Positions 8,086-16,694 of a DNA stretch of 26,146 bases are shown here, in pieces. Positions within the stretch are counted from its first letter, which is position 1, and every line of letters starts with the position of its first letter. Under the pieces are notes generated by a model. That model did no database searches. It was not told where the DNA came from and worked only from the letters and a program-made list of their open reading frames with translations. Source of the DNA: Hyphomicrobiales bacterium (lineage in GTDB: Bacteria > Pseudomonadota > Alphaproteobacteria > Rhizobiales > Aestuariivirgaceae); contig JAIBJH010000009.1 in NCBI GenBank assembly GCA_020029455.1, forward strand, positions 1 to 26,146. Direction: 5' to 3'. The position numbers and the translations under genes are program-made.

Positions 8086-8598
8086 CTACGCGCTGCGCTT
8101 CAACTGATCAAATGCCTCGCGCTGCTGCGGCAGGAGGTTCCGTTCCTTGTCGCGGCGGACGAAGACCTTGAACATGGCGTTGCCATTCTGGTTCATGAAC
8201 TGCACAGAACAGGACCTGCGGCCATGGAAGGGCCGATCTACAATAGCAATGGCCTTGCAGTTCGACGCCTTGATATGCCCGCCGATGGGGCTGTCGCCAT
8301 GGATGTTGAAATAGCCGTGGCCATGCGAGCCATCGGGTAGAGAGCCGGTGCACTCCAAGACGATGTCATCGGTGTGGACGATGAAGAGGACTTCTCCCCA
8401 GCCTTGCAGGGATTTCCACGTGTCATCGAACTTCTCTGCGGAAACGAGCTTCACGCTGTCATCTGGCAGCCTTTCCATGACCTGCAGCAGGCTGGCGCCT
8501 GCAGTCTCGGCCATGACTTCCAGGATGCCATCCGGTTTGGCGGCGATGGCCGCATCGATCTTCGCGTCCAGTGACGAAACCTCGCTTGCCACGTTCAT
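8086..8598 (-). CDS. hutX: Cytosolic haem carrier protein HutX/ChuX family
   Basis: This protein takes haem from the inner-membrane importer and hands it to the degrading enzyme. The 170-residue product matches the ChuX/HutX family in length and pattern: LDAKIDAAIAAKPDGILEVM at the start, a central GEVLFIVHTDDIVLECTGSL and GYFNIHGDSPIGGHIKA, then VDRPFHGRRSCSVQFMNQNG and MFKVFVRRD. The strands around residues 70-150 form the haem-binding split barrel of the family. Its ATG overlaps the stop of the upstream haem oxygenase gene by 4 bp, so the two are translationally coupled, which fits carrier and enzyme acting together. Confidence 0.88.
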   Translation of the reverse strand: MNVASEVSSLDAKIDAAIAAKPDGILEVMAETAGASLLQVMERLPDDSVKLVSAEKFDDTWKSLQGWGEVLFIVHTDDIVLECTGSLPDGSHGHGYFNIHGDSPIGGHIKASNCKAIAIVDRPFHGRRSCSVQFMNQNGNAMFKVFVRRDKERNLLPQQREAFDQLKRSA

Positions 8599-8933
8599 GC
8601 GGCATTCCTTTTGCTGGAGAACTGGCTCTGCACCGCCTCGAAACCTTCAAACTGGGGATGGCCCATGAAGGTGCGCGTGGTTGACTGGCCGGCATTGGCA
8701 TGGGCCTTGCGGAATGCTTCCGATTTTGTCCAGGCAACAAAGTCATCCTTTGTGGCCCAGACAGTGTGCGAGGAATAGAGAACATGATCTTCCTGTTCGG
8801 GCCCGCGCAGCAGATGAAAGGAGACAAATCCCTGCATCTCGTCGAGATAGCTTTCACGGCTGGCCCAGATGTCCTCAAAGGCCTTGCCGTTTTCCTTCGG
8901 CACCTTGAAGCGGTTCATGGCGATGAATGTCAT
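8595..8933 (-). CDS. hmuQ: Haem-degrading monooxygenase, IsdG/HmuQ type (ABM fold)
   Basis: This cleaves the haem ring in the cytoplasm and frees iron. The 112-residue product matches small ABM-fold haem oxygenases. The IsdG catalytic triad Asn7-Trp67-His77 is present with almost the same spacing as N7, W68 and H78 (NRFKVPKENGKAFE at the start; FVAWTKSEAFRKAH later). The GFVSFHLLRG and VLYSSHTVWATKDDF segments are family hallmarks. A GAGGAG ribosome site precedes ATG 8933. The position between tonB and hutX in a haem uptake operon confirms the role. Similar enzymes in Bradyrhizobium are named HmuQ and HmuD. Confidence 0.92.
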   Translation of the reverse strand: MTFIAMNRFKVPKENGKAFEDIWASRESYLDEMQGFVSFHLLRGPEQEDHVLYSSHTVWATKDDFVAWTKSEAFRKAHANAGQSTTRTFMGHPQFEGFEAVQSQFSSKRNAA

Positions 8934-8943
8934 TGTCGTCTCC

Positions 8944-9897
8944 TCAATTATATTGGACTGGTACGGTGAAGTTCATGCTGGCTCTATTCATGCCGGCCGG
9001 CATGGGCGGAAATGGGGCTGCGGCGCGCGCCATGGCGAGCGTTGCCTGATCGAGTGCGGGATGGCCGCCGCTTTTTGCGATACGTGCCGATATTAGACTG
9101 CCGGAGCGGCTGACCGTGAAACTTAAGACCACGCGGCCCGAGATAGTGGCCTTGGGCGCGCGTTTTGCGGCGCGCAGTTTGGATAGAATGCGCGACTTGT
9201 AGCCCGGATCGACGGCCTTGCCGCCGCTGGCCAAGGTCTTGTGACCCGCAGTGGCTGCGAAGGCTTTTTTTGATGAGGCAGAATTTTTGAGCGCGGCCAC
9301 AGGTTTCTCGGCCACTGGCTTTGCGATCTTGGGCGGTTTTGCCGCCTTTGCAACCTTCTTTCGCGTCTTCTGCTGTTGCGGCTTCACAGTCTCAGCCTTG
9401 CGAGGCTTCACATCATCAACTTTGCGCGATGCGGGCTTTTGCGGTTCGGCCACTTTCTCCGGGACAGGCGACACTGGAGCGTCAGCCACTTTCTCAACGG
9501 GCTTTTCGAGATCGGAAAGATCAAGCGGAGGAAGTTCAGGCAGCGGCGGAAGTTCAAATTCGGGCGCGGGCTTTTCCTCGGCAGCCTGGGTTTCAATCTG
9601 CGGAGGCTGTGGCAATGGTTCGAGTGGTGGAGGCTCCAGCTCCGGCGGATCAATGGCCTCTGTCACTTCAATCACGGGCTCTGCAGGCGCGTGCTCTGTC
9701 ACCATTGCGAGTTGCTGCAGAGATGCAAGTGACGCCTCGACCACAGGCTTCGGCTCGATCTCGAGCAGCACCTCAATGGCGGGTGCTGCCTCCGCATCTT
9801 CAATAATGTCGCTCGGCAATGGCGCTGCGTTCACAATCCAGCCAGCGAAGGCGGCATGTACAGCAAGGGAAGCAGAGATTCCGCGTGCCGAGATCAT
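8944..9897 (-). CDS. tonB: TonB energy-transducing protein
   Basis: This spans the periplasm and transmits proton-motive-force energy from ExbBD to the outer-membrane haem receptor. The 317-residue product has a single N-terminal membrane helix (about residues 7-26) with the S-x3-H pair typical of TonB (S10, H14). A long Pro/Glu/Lys-rich spacer follows (about 40-215, with repeated PPLPELPP-, EKPV- and KPP-like segments). The C-terminal TonB domain begins near VDPGYKSRILSKLR and contains GRVVLSFTVSRSGSLISARI and ends MNFTVPVQYN. The ATG overlaps the exbD stop by 4 bp. Low complexity of the spacer causes long spurious open frames on the other strand. Confidence 0.94.
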   Translation of the reverse strand: MISARGISASLAVHAAFAGWIVNAAPLPSDIIEDAEAAPAIEVLLEIEPKPVVEASLASLQQLAMVTEHAPAEPVIEVTEAIDPPELEPPPLEPLPQPPQIETQAAEEKPAPEFELPPLPELPPLDLSDLEKPVEKVADAPVSPVPEKVAEPQKPASRKVDDVKPRKAETVKPQQQKTRKKVAKAAKPPKIAKPVAEKPVAALKNSASSKKAFAATAGHKTLASGGKAVDPGYKSRILSKLRAAKRAPKATISGRVVLSFTVSRSGSLISARIAKSGGHPALDQATLAMARAAAPFPPMPAGMNRASMNFTVPVQYN

Positions 9898-10345
9898 GGC
9901 GATGGCCCTTCCGGTTTCGGGGCGGCAACAAGACCGATCTTGCTGATGCCGGCTTTTGACAGGGCTTCAACAACCGCCATCACTTTCTCATAAGGCACAG
10001 CCAAATCGGCGCGAAGACGGACGCGTCCTTCCCGCGTCTTCTCATCCAGCGCAGCAATGCGTGTCTCCACCATTTCGAAAGCCACCGGTTCATCGGCAAA
10101 GGACACCTGGCCGTCTTTTTCAATGAAAATATCGAGGGGTTTGTCTTCCGGAGGCAGTCGGTCCAGCGCCGCCTTGGGAAGATCGATGGGAACGCCGACC
10201 GTTAGCATGGGGGCCGCTACCATGAAGATGATGAGCAGCACCAGCATGACGTCAACGAAGGGCGTGACATTGATCTCGCTGTTGAGCGGTGTGCTGGCAG
10301 GAAGAAGTTCGTTGCCGCCAGAAAGGATAGCATGGCTCGGTGCAA

Positions 10346-10349
<4 letters not shown>
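9894..10349 (-). CDS. exbD: Biopolymer transport protein ExbD
   Basis: This is an inner-membrane partner of ExbB in the proton-driven motor that energises TonB. The 151-residue product has one membrane helix, PFVDVMLVLLIIFMVAAPML, with the essential proton-carrying aspartate at D33 (E. coli ExbD D25). The periplasmic domain (KPLDIFIEKDGQVSFADEPV to YEKVMAVVEALSKAGISKIG) has the ExbD pattern. It overlaps both neighbours by 4 bp (exbB upstream, tonB downstream). Confidence 0.95.
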
Positions 10350-11011
<662 letters not shown>

Positions 11012-11013
11012 CG

Positions 11014-13056
11014 CTACTTTCCAAATCTCGTCGCGACTGTGAACATGACGGAACGTCCTGGTGAATCAGACCCATCGAGATAGCGGCGATAGTCTTCGTC
11101 GAAAACGTTGTCGGCATTGAGCGAGAGCTTGAGATTGTCGTTGACCTCGTATGAAGCGAAGAGATTGACGAGGTTATAGGCCTCGGATTCCGGCGAACCT
11201 GTTGGCACGCGGTTCTGGGCGGCGACGGCAAACCATCTCGCACCAAGTTCCGCCTTTTCATCGAGGAAGCGGAAGCCCAGCGTCGTGACGACCTTGTCGG
11301 CTGGCACCGTAAGAAGCGGTTCATTTGCCGTCTCGTCGTCACCGCGGATCATGCTCGCCGCAACGCTGGCGAACATGAAGCCGGCGTCATAGTTGACCTC
11401 GCCTTCCAGGCCCCACAGCTTCGCCTTGGCGATGTTGACGTACTGGAAGGTGTCATCCGTAAAATCGAATGTCGGAGCACCTGAGTCTCCATCAGGATCG
11501 ATGAACGCGGCGCCGATATAGTCATCAACAGTGTTCTGGAATGCACCGGCACGCAGTGAAAGCAGGTCTTCGGCAGCAAACACATTCCTGAACTCGCCCG
11601 TAATGCCCACTTCAATATTCTGCGCCACTTCCGGTTTCAGATCCGGATTGGGCAGGAACTCAAAGGCAGCTGGTGCCGGATGAAAGCCGCCGATCATGGT
11701 TTCTGTCGTGGAGGGAGCGCGGTAGCCTTCGGCGTAGGTGCCGTAGACATGCAGGCCCTTGAGCGCCGTCTCCTCAAAAGGCTTTAAGACAATGGTGGCC
11801 TTGGGAGAAAAATGTGTGCCTTCACTGTCCACCGTGTCGCCCTTGAGGCTGTAGGCATCGAAGCGGCCGGCTACTATGAATTCCAACCATGTCGTGACTT
11901 CAATCTGGTCCTGGATGAAGGCGCCGCCTGCCGTGCGTTCGCCTGAAGGCGTGAAGAGGTCGGCGGTGCTGATCGGGTCAATTACTTGCACCTGATCCTG
12001 GAAAATGTCGGCTCCCACGGTCAGCGCATGTTTGAGCGAACTGGTTGCAAAGCGCGAAGTGTTGAACACATCCGTGCCAATTGTCTCGATATCAAATGTA
12101 CGATGCAATCCAATCAGGGCGGGATTTGTTGCTGTCAGCCTTTCCTGATCCTGGTGCGTGGAGGTCCAATAGGCGCTGGCGGTGAAGTCGATCAGGTCAT
12201 TACCGGCATCTTCCCAGGCGAACTTGGCAGCCAAAGTTTCCGCCTTGATTTCATTGCCATAGCGGGTTGTCGCACCGCCATTCTCAAATTCGTCGGTGTT
12301 GACGAGATAGGACACATCGAAGCGCATGTCCTCAGCGGGCGTCAGCGACAGTTTGGCAAGGCCTGCGAGGATATCGCGGCTGCTGTCCGCTACTGCATCG
12401 CCATCGCCATCCTTGTATTCGCCATTGTCGCGGACAACGATGTTGCCGAGAATGCCGCCATAATCGCCCAGCCTAAGCGCGCCCGTGGTGCTGGACACGA
12501 TGGAATCGCCATTGGTGGTGTAACGAAGCTTTTGCGAACCGGCGATCGATTCGCCTTCATTGAGGAAGGACAGCGCATCCATTGTCTCGAAGGAGACAAC
12601 GCCGCCGATTGCGCCCGAACCATAGACATTGGAGATGGGGCCACGGACGACGGTTACCTGCTGCATCTGCTCTGGCTCGAAGTAGAACATGCCGTCAGCA
12701 TTATGGCCGGTGCGCTGAAAGTTCTGGCGCGCGCCATCGATGGTCACGACGACGCGGCCGAAATCCTGAAGACCGCGAATATTGATGGCGGTTGCAGGAT
12801 CATTCGCGTTCTCTTCGGTGGAAACGCCGGGGATGGGCGCCAGCACATCGGCAACACTATTGTTGCCGTGCCGGTCCTTTTCTTCCTTGGTCACGACCGA
12901 AACGCCACCGGCGACATCGCTCAAGAGCTGCTTCAGTTTAAGTACCGTAACCGTGATGAGATCGAGTTCGACGTCTTCCTCCGCCATGGCAGGCGAAGGG
13001 ACCGACAGAAGTGCCGTTCCGCACAGGAGAACACGAGAAAAATAGCCAAGTCGCAT
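11014..13056 (-). CDS. hmuR: TonB-dependent outer-membrane haem receptor
   Basis: This is a gated outer-membrane porin that binds haem or haemoproteins and brings haem into the periplasm. I chose ATG 13056, giving 680 residues with a signal peptide ending AMA (residue 25); a TTG five codons upstream also fits the frame. A TonB box-like DLITVTV lies at about 32-38. The plug has NIRGLQDFGRVVVTIDGARQ and VTVVRGPISNVYGSGAIGGV. The barrel carries the haem-receptor signature: YRAP at 445-448, a candidate axial His at 459 and NPDL at 470-473, equivalent to FRAP-His-NPNL in HemR/HmuR. The last strand ends VMFTVATRFGK with a penultimate aromatic region. It is the first gene of the leftward operon and is divergent from hmuT. 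Confidence 0.93.
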   Translation of the reverse strand: MRLGYFSRVLLCGTALLSVPSPAMAEEDVELDLITVTVLKLKQLLSDVAGGVSVVTKEEKDRHGNNSVADVLAPIPGVSTEENANDPATAINIRGLQDFGRVVVTIDGARQNFQRTGHNADGMFYFEPEQMQQVTVVRGPISNVYGSGAIGGVVSFETMDALSFLNEGESIAGSQKLRYTTNGDSIVSSTTGALRLGDYGGILGNIVVRDNGEYKDGDGDAVADSSRDILAGLAKLSLTPAEDMRFDVSYLVNTDEFENGGATTRYGNEIKAETLAAKFAWEDAGNDLIDFTASAYWTSTHQDQERLTATNPALIGLHRTFDIETIGTDVFNTSRFATSSLKHALTVGADIFQDQVQVIDPISTADLFTPSGERTAGGAFIQDQIEVTTWLEFIVAGRFDAYSLKGDTVDSEGTHFSPKATIVLKPFEETALKGLHVYGTYAEGYRAPSTTETMIGGFHPAPAAFEFLPNPDLKPEVAQNIEVGITGEFRNVFAAEDLLSLRAGAFQNTVDDYIGAAFIDPDGDSGAPTFDFTDDTFQYVNIAKAKLWGLEGEVNYDAGFMFASVAASMIRGDDETANEPLLTVPADKVVTTLGFRFLDEKAELGARWFAVAAQNRVPTGSPESEAYNLVNLFASYEVNDNLKLSLNADNVFDEDYRRYLDGSDSPGRSVMFTVATRFGK

Positions 13057-13144
13057 GAGATGCCCCGTCAATTGTTGTTCTTGATTGTTGGGCTGGCGCG
13101 CAGGTTCCTGATTCCCCTCAGGAGCCGCTTGGCTGGCGTTGCCG

Positions 13145-13164
13145 CGGAAGCCTTTTCGCTTCCG
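13145..13164. other. Hairpin in the hmuR/hmuT divergent region
   Basis: An inverted repeat CGGAAGC - 6 nt - GCTTCCG (7 of 7 pairs) lies 89 bp upstream of the hmuR ATG, so it would fall in or near the 5' leader of the receptor transcript. It could be an operator or an RNA hairpin controlling the receptor; its function is not known. Confidence 0.4.
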
Positions 13165-13168
13165 GCAC

Positions 13169-13203
13169 TTGACTTCCTATCGAATCCCGACGAAATTAGT
13201 CAA
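13169..13203. promoter_or_regulatory. Overlapping face-to-face promoters of the haem uptake operons
   Basis: TTGACT at 13169-13174 on the + strand and its mirror at 13198-13203 (read TTGACT on the - strand) form a perfect 6-bp inverted repeat 23 bp apart. Each is a good -35 element, and the partner -10 regions (GAAATT on +, ATAGGA on -, each at 17-bp spacing) are weak. The geometry would let one iron- or haem-responsive repressor (Irr, RirA or Fur family) shut both operons. No perfect consensus box of these regulators was seen. Confidence 0.45.
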
Positions 13204-13281
13204 CAATTATTTTCAAGCGCTGCAAAGCGGCACGTAACCGGGACTAGCTGATTGCCACGATCCCCCATTCGAGGTCAGGGC

Positions 13282-14202
13282 ATGTCAGTTCGTTCAGTTC
13301 TCCAATCCCGCGCGTTCACCCGCCGGACCCTCCTGGCCTTCACAGGTCTTTCGGTATTGCCCTTAGGCAAAACGGCCCTTGCGGGCGACGTGGTGGATGC
13401 GGCTGGTCTCAAAATCGCTGCCAGCGCGCCAAAGCGCATTGTCTCCATTGGCAGCGCCCCCACTGAAATCCTGGTTGAACTGGGATTTGCCGAACGCATC
13501 GTTGCCATCGACACAACATCGCAGGGCGTGATTGCTGATGGACACGCGCCCGACATTGGCTACATGCGCGCGCTCGCTGCAGAAGGTGTCCTGGCACAGA
13601 CACCTGACTTGATTATCGCCACAATGGACAGCGGGCCCAAGGAAGTGATCGAGACGCTGCGGGCTTCCGGTGTTCCGCTTCTGCAACTGCCCATCGAACC
13701 CACAATCGACAGCATCGTTGCAAAGATCAACATGCTGGGCAGCCTGCTTGATGTGCAGGCAAAGGCCGATGCCTTGGCTGCGCAAGTGAGAAAGCAGGCG
13801 GAGGAATTATCGGAGCGTGCAAGCAGTGCCAGCAGCAAACCCAAGGCCCTTTTTATACTGAGCATGGCGAACAACCGCATGACTGTTGGCGGCAAGGACA
13901 CGGCAGCAAATGCAGTGCTCGAACTTGCAGGTGCAACGAACATTGCCAGCGATGTGGAAGGCTACAAGCCGTTTTCACCAGAACTCGTCGTGGCAAATCC
14001 GCCCGATGTCATCGTCATAATGTCGAACCAGGGGCATGATGCGCAGCTTGCCAAAATCCTGGAGAATGAAGCGCTCGCCGCAACACCCGCGGCCAAAAAC
14101 AAATCCCTCTTTCCGGTTGATGGCGCGGCGCTCCTCAGTTTCGGCACACGCACGCTCCATGCCGCTTCGGCCTTGGCGAAGACGATTCACGGCGGTGTCT
14201 AA
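13282..14202 (+). CDS. hmuT: Haem ABC transporter periplasmic binding protein HmuT
   Basis: This catches haem in the periplasm and delivers it to HmuUV. I chose ATG 13282, which has AGGG directly upstream and gives 306 residues; a TTG ten codons upstream is also in frame. The N-terminus has a Tat-like signal (AFTRRTLLAFTGLSVLPLG, cleavage near ALAGD). The cluster A-2 binding-protein fold is clear: APKRIVSIGSAPTEILVELG, VAIDTTSQ, PDIGYMRALAAEGVLAQTPDLII, the long linking helix around 145-185, and the C-terminal lobe MTVGGKDTAANAVLELAG, EGYKPFSPELVVANPPDVIV. The Tyr in EGYKPFS lies where this group often binds haem. The next gene starts 3 bp after the stop. Confidence 0.92.
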   Translation: MSVRSVLQSRAFTRRTLLAFTGLSVLPLGKTALAGDVVDAAGLKIAASAPKRIVSIGSAPTEILVELGFAERIVAIDTTSQGVIADGHAPDIGYMRALAAEGVLAQTPDLIIATMDSGPKEVIETLRASGVPLLQLPIEPTIDSIVAKINMLGSLLDVQAKADALAAQVRKQAEELSERASSASSKPKALFILSMANNRMTVGGKDTAANAVLELAGATNIASDVEGYKPFSPELVVANPPDVIVIMSNQGHDAQLAKILENEALAATPAAKNKSLFPVDGAALLSFGTRTLHAASALAKTIHGGV

Positions 14203-14205
14203 TCT

Positions 14206-15273
14206 GTGACCACAGAAACGCTGCCTTTCCGCCAAGCTATCCGCCATCCCGACTATCAATCGCGGCTGGGGTTCCTGTGCCTGGCCTTGTTGTTCGCCGC
14301 CATGTGTGCAGCCGCACTGCTGTCAATCTCGCTGGGGGCAGTAAGCCTTCCCATCAACGAGATTGTATCCAGTATCCTGGATCATGCGGATCAACGGAGC
14401 GATCTCATCGTCTGGACCATCCGCCTGCCGCGAACGTTGCTCGCTGGCGTTATCGGCGGTTCGCTCGGCTTGTCGGGTGCCGTCATGCAGGGCTTGTTCC
14501 GCAACCCGTTGGCGGACCCGGGGCTCACCGGCGTTTCGGCAGGGGCGGCGCTTGCCGCGGTCGTCATCATCGTTCTGGGGCAAAACGCCTTTGGCACCCA
14601 GGCGAATGACTGGCTTCCTCTCGCCTCCTTCTGTGGTGGATTGGCAGTGACGGTGATTCTCTATGCCATAGCCACGAGCGGTGGCCGGACATCTGTCACC
14701 CGCATGTTGCTGGCGGGGATTGCCATTGGATCAGTTGCAGGGGCCGTCACGGGGCTCTTGATCTTTGTGGCAAGCGAACAGCAGTTGCGCGAATTCACCT
14801 TCTGGACTTTGGGCAGTCTTGGCGGCGCAACCTGGTACAAGTTCTTTCTGGTCGGCGCGTTCCTTGTTGTGACTGTTCCCATCTGGCAATGGCTGGCGCG
14901 CAGTCTCGACAAGCTCGCACTGGGAGAGACAGAAGCGGCATTTGCCGGGCTTTCCGTTGAGCGTGTGAAGGTGGCCGCCATTGTCCTCACCGCCTTGCTC
15001 ACCGGTGTCAGCGTATCCGTGAGCGGCATGATCGGCTTTGTGGGGCTCGTGGTGCCTCATGTGTTGAGGCTGGTTGCGGGTCCGGCCCATGGCTTTCTCC
15101 TTCCGGCTTCGGTGCTGCTGGGGGCAACACTTGTGATGCTCGCAGACACATTCTCGCGCATTGCCGCAGCGCCTGCGGAACTTCCCATCGGCATCGTCAC
15201 GGCGTGCCTCGGCGGACCATTGTTCCTGTGGATGCTGTTGAGGGACCGCCGCCTTTCCAGCGGGCTTGCATAA
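14206..15273 (+). CDS. hmuU: Haem ABC transporter permease HmuU (FecCD family)
   Basis: This forms the inner-membrane haem channel. The 355-residue product starts at GTG 14206, 3 bp after the hmuT stop, with only a weak ribosome site (GGCGGTG), which suggests coupling to hmuT. FecCD hallmarks are IRLPRTLLAGVIGGSLGLSG, AVMQGLFRNPLADPGLTGVS and GFVGLVVPHVLRLVAGPAH. About nine to ten hydrophobic segments are spread along the chain. The product length is normal for BtuC/HmuU proteins. Confidence 0.93.
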   Translation: MTTETLPFRQAIRHPDYQSRLGFLCLALLFAAMCAAALLSISLGAVSLPINEIVSSILDHADQRSDLIVWTIRLPRTLLAGVIGGSLGLSGAVMQGLFRNPLADPGLTGVSAGAALAAVVIIVLGQNAFGTQANDWLPLASFCGGLAVTVILYAIATSGGRTSVTRMLLAGIAIGSVAGAVTGLLIFVASEQQLREFTFWTLGSLGGATWYKFFLVGAFLVVTVPIWQWLARSLDKLALGETEAAFAGLSVERVKVAAIVLTALLTGVSVSVSGMIGFVGLVVPHVLRLVAGPAHGFLLPASVLLGATLVMLADTFSRIAAAPAELPIGIVTACLGGPLFLWMLLRDRRLSSGLA

Positions 15274-15275
15274 CC

Positions 15276-16049
15276 ATGGCGCTCATTGAGCTCAGGGACG
15301 TCACTTTTTCGCGCGGAGCCAGAACAATCCTGGACAGTATCTCGTTTGAAGTTGGCGCAGGTGAGCTAGTGGCCATCATTGGGCCCAATGGCGCCGGGAA
15401 AAGCACCCTGCTCGCCATCATGGCAGGGGCGCTCACGGCGCAGTCAGGTTCGGTGTTCTTTGACAGCCGGCTGCTCGGCTCCTGGAACAAGAGCGATATT
15501 GCGCTGCGCCGCGCCGTGCTGGTGCAATCCACACAACTTGCCTTTCCCTTCACGGTGGATGAGACGCTGCGGCTCTCCGTGCCGGACAAGGCGCGGCGCG
15601 CGGACTTGGCCTCGCACTGCAATCGCGCCATGGTGGAAGCGGGAATCATGGGTTTTGGCCCCCGCATTGTGCAGGAGCTCTCCGGCGGGGAACAACAGCG
15701 CGTTCATCTGGCGCGCGTGCTGGTGCAGCTCTGGTCGTCCGGCAGCAGCTTGCCTCAAATGCTGTTCCTCGACGAGCCGGTCTCCGGCCTTGATCTGAAG
15801 CATCAACTATCCACCATGAAACTCGTCCGTTCCCTGGTGGGGGAAAATCTCGGGGCCATCGCCGTGGTGCACGACATGAACCTCGCCTTACGTTTTGCAA
15901 CGCGCGTGATCTGCGTTGCAGATGGAGCAATCGCCAGTGACGGACCGCCGGAGAGTTCTCTGACACCGGAACTGCTTGAACATGTCTTCGACATTCCTAT
16001 GACAAAATTCCGGAGCAATTCGGGGGCACAACTGATCGCGCCCTCCTAG
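15276..16049 (+). CDS. hmuV: Haem ABC transporter ATP-binding protein HmuV
   Basis: This is the ATPase driving haem import through HmuU. ATG 15276 lies 2 bp after the hmuU stop, and the product has 257 residues, as usual for HmuV. Walker A is GPNGAGKST (residues 36-44), the signature is LSGGEQQRVHLARVL, Walker B is MLFLDEPVSGLDLKHQ, and the switch His is in AVVHDMNLALRF. A short insert SSGSSLPQ before Walker B is common in HmuV proteins. It is the last gene of the hmuTUV operon. Confidence 0.94.
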   Translation: MALIELRDVTFSRGARTILDSISFEVGAGELVAIIGPNGAGKSTLLAIMAGALTAQSGSVFFDSRLLGSWNKSDIALRRAVLVQSTQLAFPFTVDETLRLSVPDKARRADLASHCNRAMVEAGIMGFGPRIVQELSGGEQQRVHLARVLVQLWSSGSSLPQMLFLDEPVSGLDLKHQLSTMKLVRSLVGENLGAIAVVHDMNLALRFATRVICVADGAIASDGPPESSLTPELLEHVFDIPMTKFRSNSGAQLIAPS

Positions 16050-16078
16050 CGAGCGGTGAGTATATCCGAGTAAATTAC

Positions 16079-16112
16079 TTGACAATTTTTGAATCCTGAG
16101 CAATTGACTCAG
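16079..16112 (+). promoter_or_regulatory. Candidate promoter and Fur-like operator upstream of hemP
   Basis: A perfect -35 hexamer TTGACA stands at 16079-16084, and an inverted repeat CTGAG - CAATTGA - CTCAG lies at 16096-16112, about where the -10 would be. The 15-bp core has the 7-1-7 layout of Fur-family sites, with 5 of 7 symmetric positions. It lies 52-85 bp upstream of hemP. This suggests that hemP-bfd-bfr is controlled by a Fur-family protein (Fur/Mur or Irr). The -10 is not clear. Confidence 0.5.
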
Positions 16113-16163
16113 CTAACTTAAGGAACAAGCCGGAAGCCACGTTCCAATGGAAGTTCCGTGGCT

Positions 16164-16358
16164 ATGGCTGACTCCGAAAAAGATAATCAAAATACTGATT
16201 TAAAAAGAGAAAATCTCGTGTCTGGAAAGGATGCTCAAATTCCGCGCTATGCCAGCGGCGACCTCTTTGCTTCATCAAGTGAAATCCACATCGAGCACAA
16301 TGGCGCTGTCTATACGCTGCGCAAGACTCGCAGCGGCGGTCTCATCCTCAACAAGTAG
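16164..16358 (+). CDS. hemP: Haemin uptake protein HemP
   Basis: This is a small cytoplasmic accessory protein of haem uptake; in related bacteria HemP/HmuP activates expression of the haem receptor. The 64-residue product has a charged, variable N-terminus and the conserved C-terminal HemP domain: GDLFASSSEIHIEHNGAVY followed by TLRKTRSGGLILNK, matching the family pattern (S..LF.....I.HNG..Y.LR.TR.GKLILTK). GGAAG lies 10 bp before ATG 16164. A GTG two codons upstream (16158) is closer to that site and may be the true start. It is followed 18 bp later by bfd. Confidence 0.9.
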   Translation: MADSEKDNQNTDLKRENLVSGKDAQIPRYASGDLFASSSEIHIEHNGAVYTLRKTRSGGLILNK

Positions 16359-16376
16359 CGAAGGGACCGACGGCGG

Positions 16377-16694
16377 ATGATCATATGCCAATGCAATGTG
16401 TTGAGCGACGACACGCTTGCAGAAGCCATTGCCGATATGCGTACGCGGCCAGAGCCGGCCGTCATCACGCCTGGGCAAGTGTTCAAATGCTGCGGCGCCA
16501 AGTTCCAGTGTGCTGGCTGCATGCCGCTCGTCACCTCAGTTATTGCACAATCCTTTGAGAATGTGATGGCCGGCGCGGATGTTTGCAGACTGCGCCTCCC
16601 TGCTGCATATTCGCAGCAGAACAAACTGGAGGCCGTCAGCCATGAAGGGCGACAAGAAAGTCATCGACGTATTGAACAAGGCGCTGCGCCATGA
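16377..16694 (+). CDS. bfd: Bacterioferritin-associated ferredoxin (Bfd-like, 2Fe-2S)
   Basis: This small [2Fe-2S] protein passes electrons to bacterioferritin to mobilise stored iron. It starts at ATG 16377 with AGGGA upstream. The N-terminus MIICQCNVLSDDTLAEAIAD carries the C4-x-C6 ligand pair, and C45-x2-C48 in FQCAGC gives the second pair; two more cysteines (C38, C39) sit just before. E. coli Bfd has 64 residues, but this frame runs 105 residues and the last about 18 overlap the start of bfr by 53 bp. The tail after residue 75 (polar, YSQQNKLEAVSHEG onward) has no ferredoxin character and may be a passenger of the overlap. Confidence 0.9.
   Translation: MIICQCNVLSDDTLAEAIADMRTRPEPAVITPGQVFKCCGAKFQCAGCMPLVTSVIAQSFENVMAGADVCRLRLPAAYSQQNKLEAVSHEGRQESHRRIEQGAAP

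Noticed and set aside
9251..9946. A 231-codon + strand frame, Gly/Ser-rich
   Set aside because: It is the complement of the Pro/Lys/Glu-rich TonB spacer, which gives low-complexity frames on the other strand.
11986..13251. A 421-codon open frame on the + strand through the haem receptor gene
   Set aside because: It is antisense to a receptor with clear signal peptide, plug and haem motifs, and its translation shows no family pattern.
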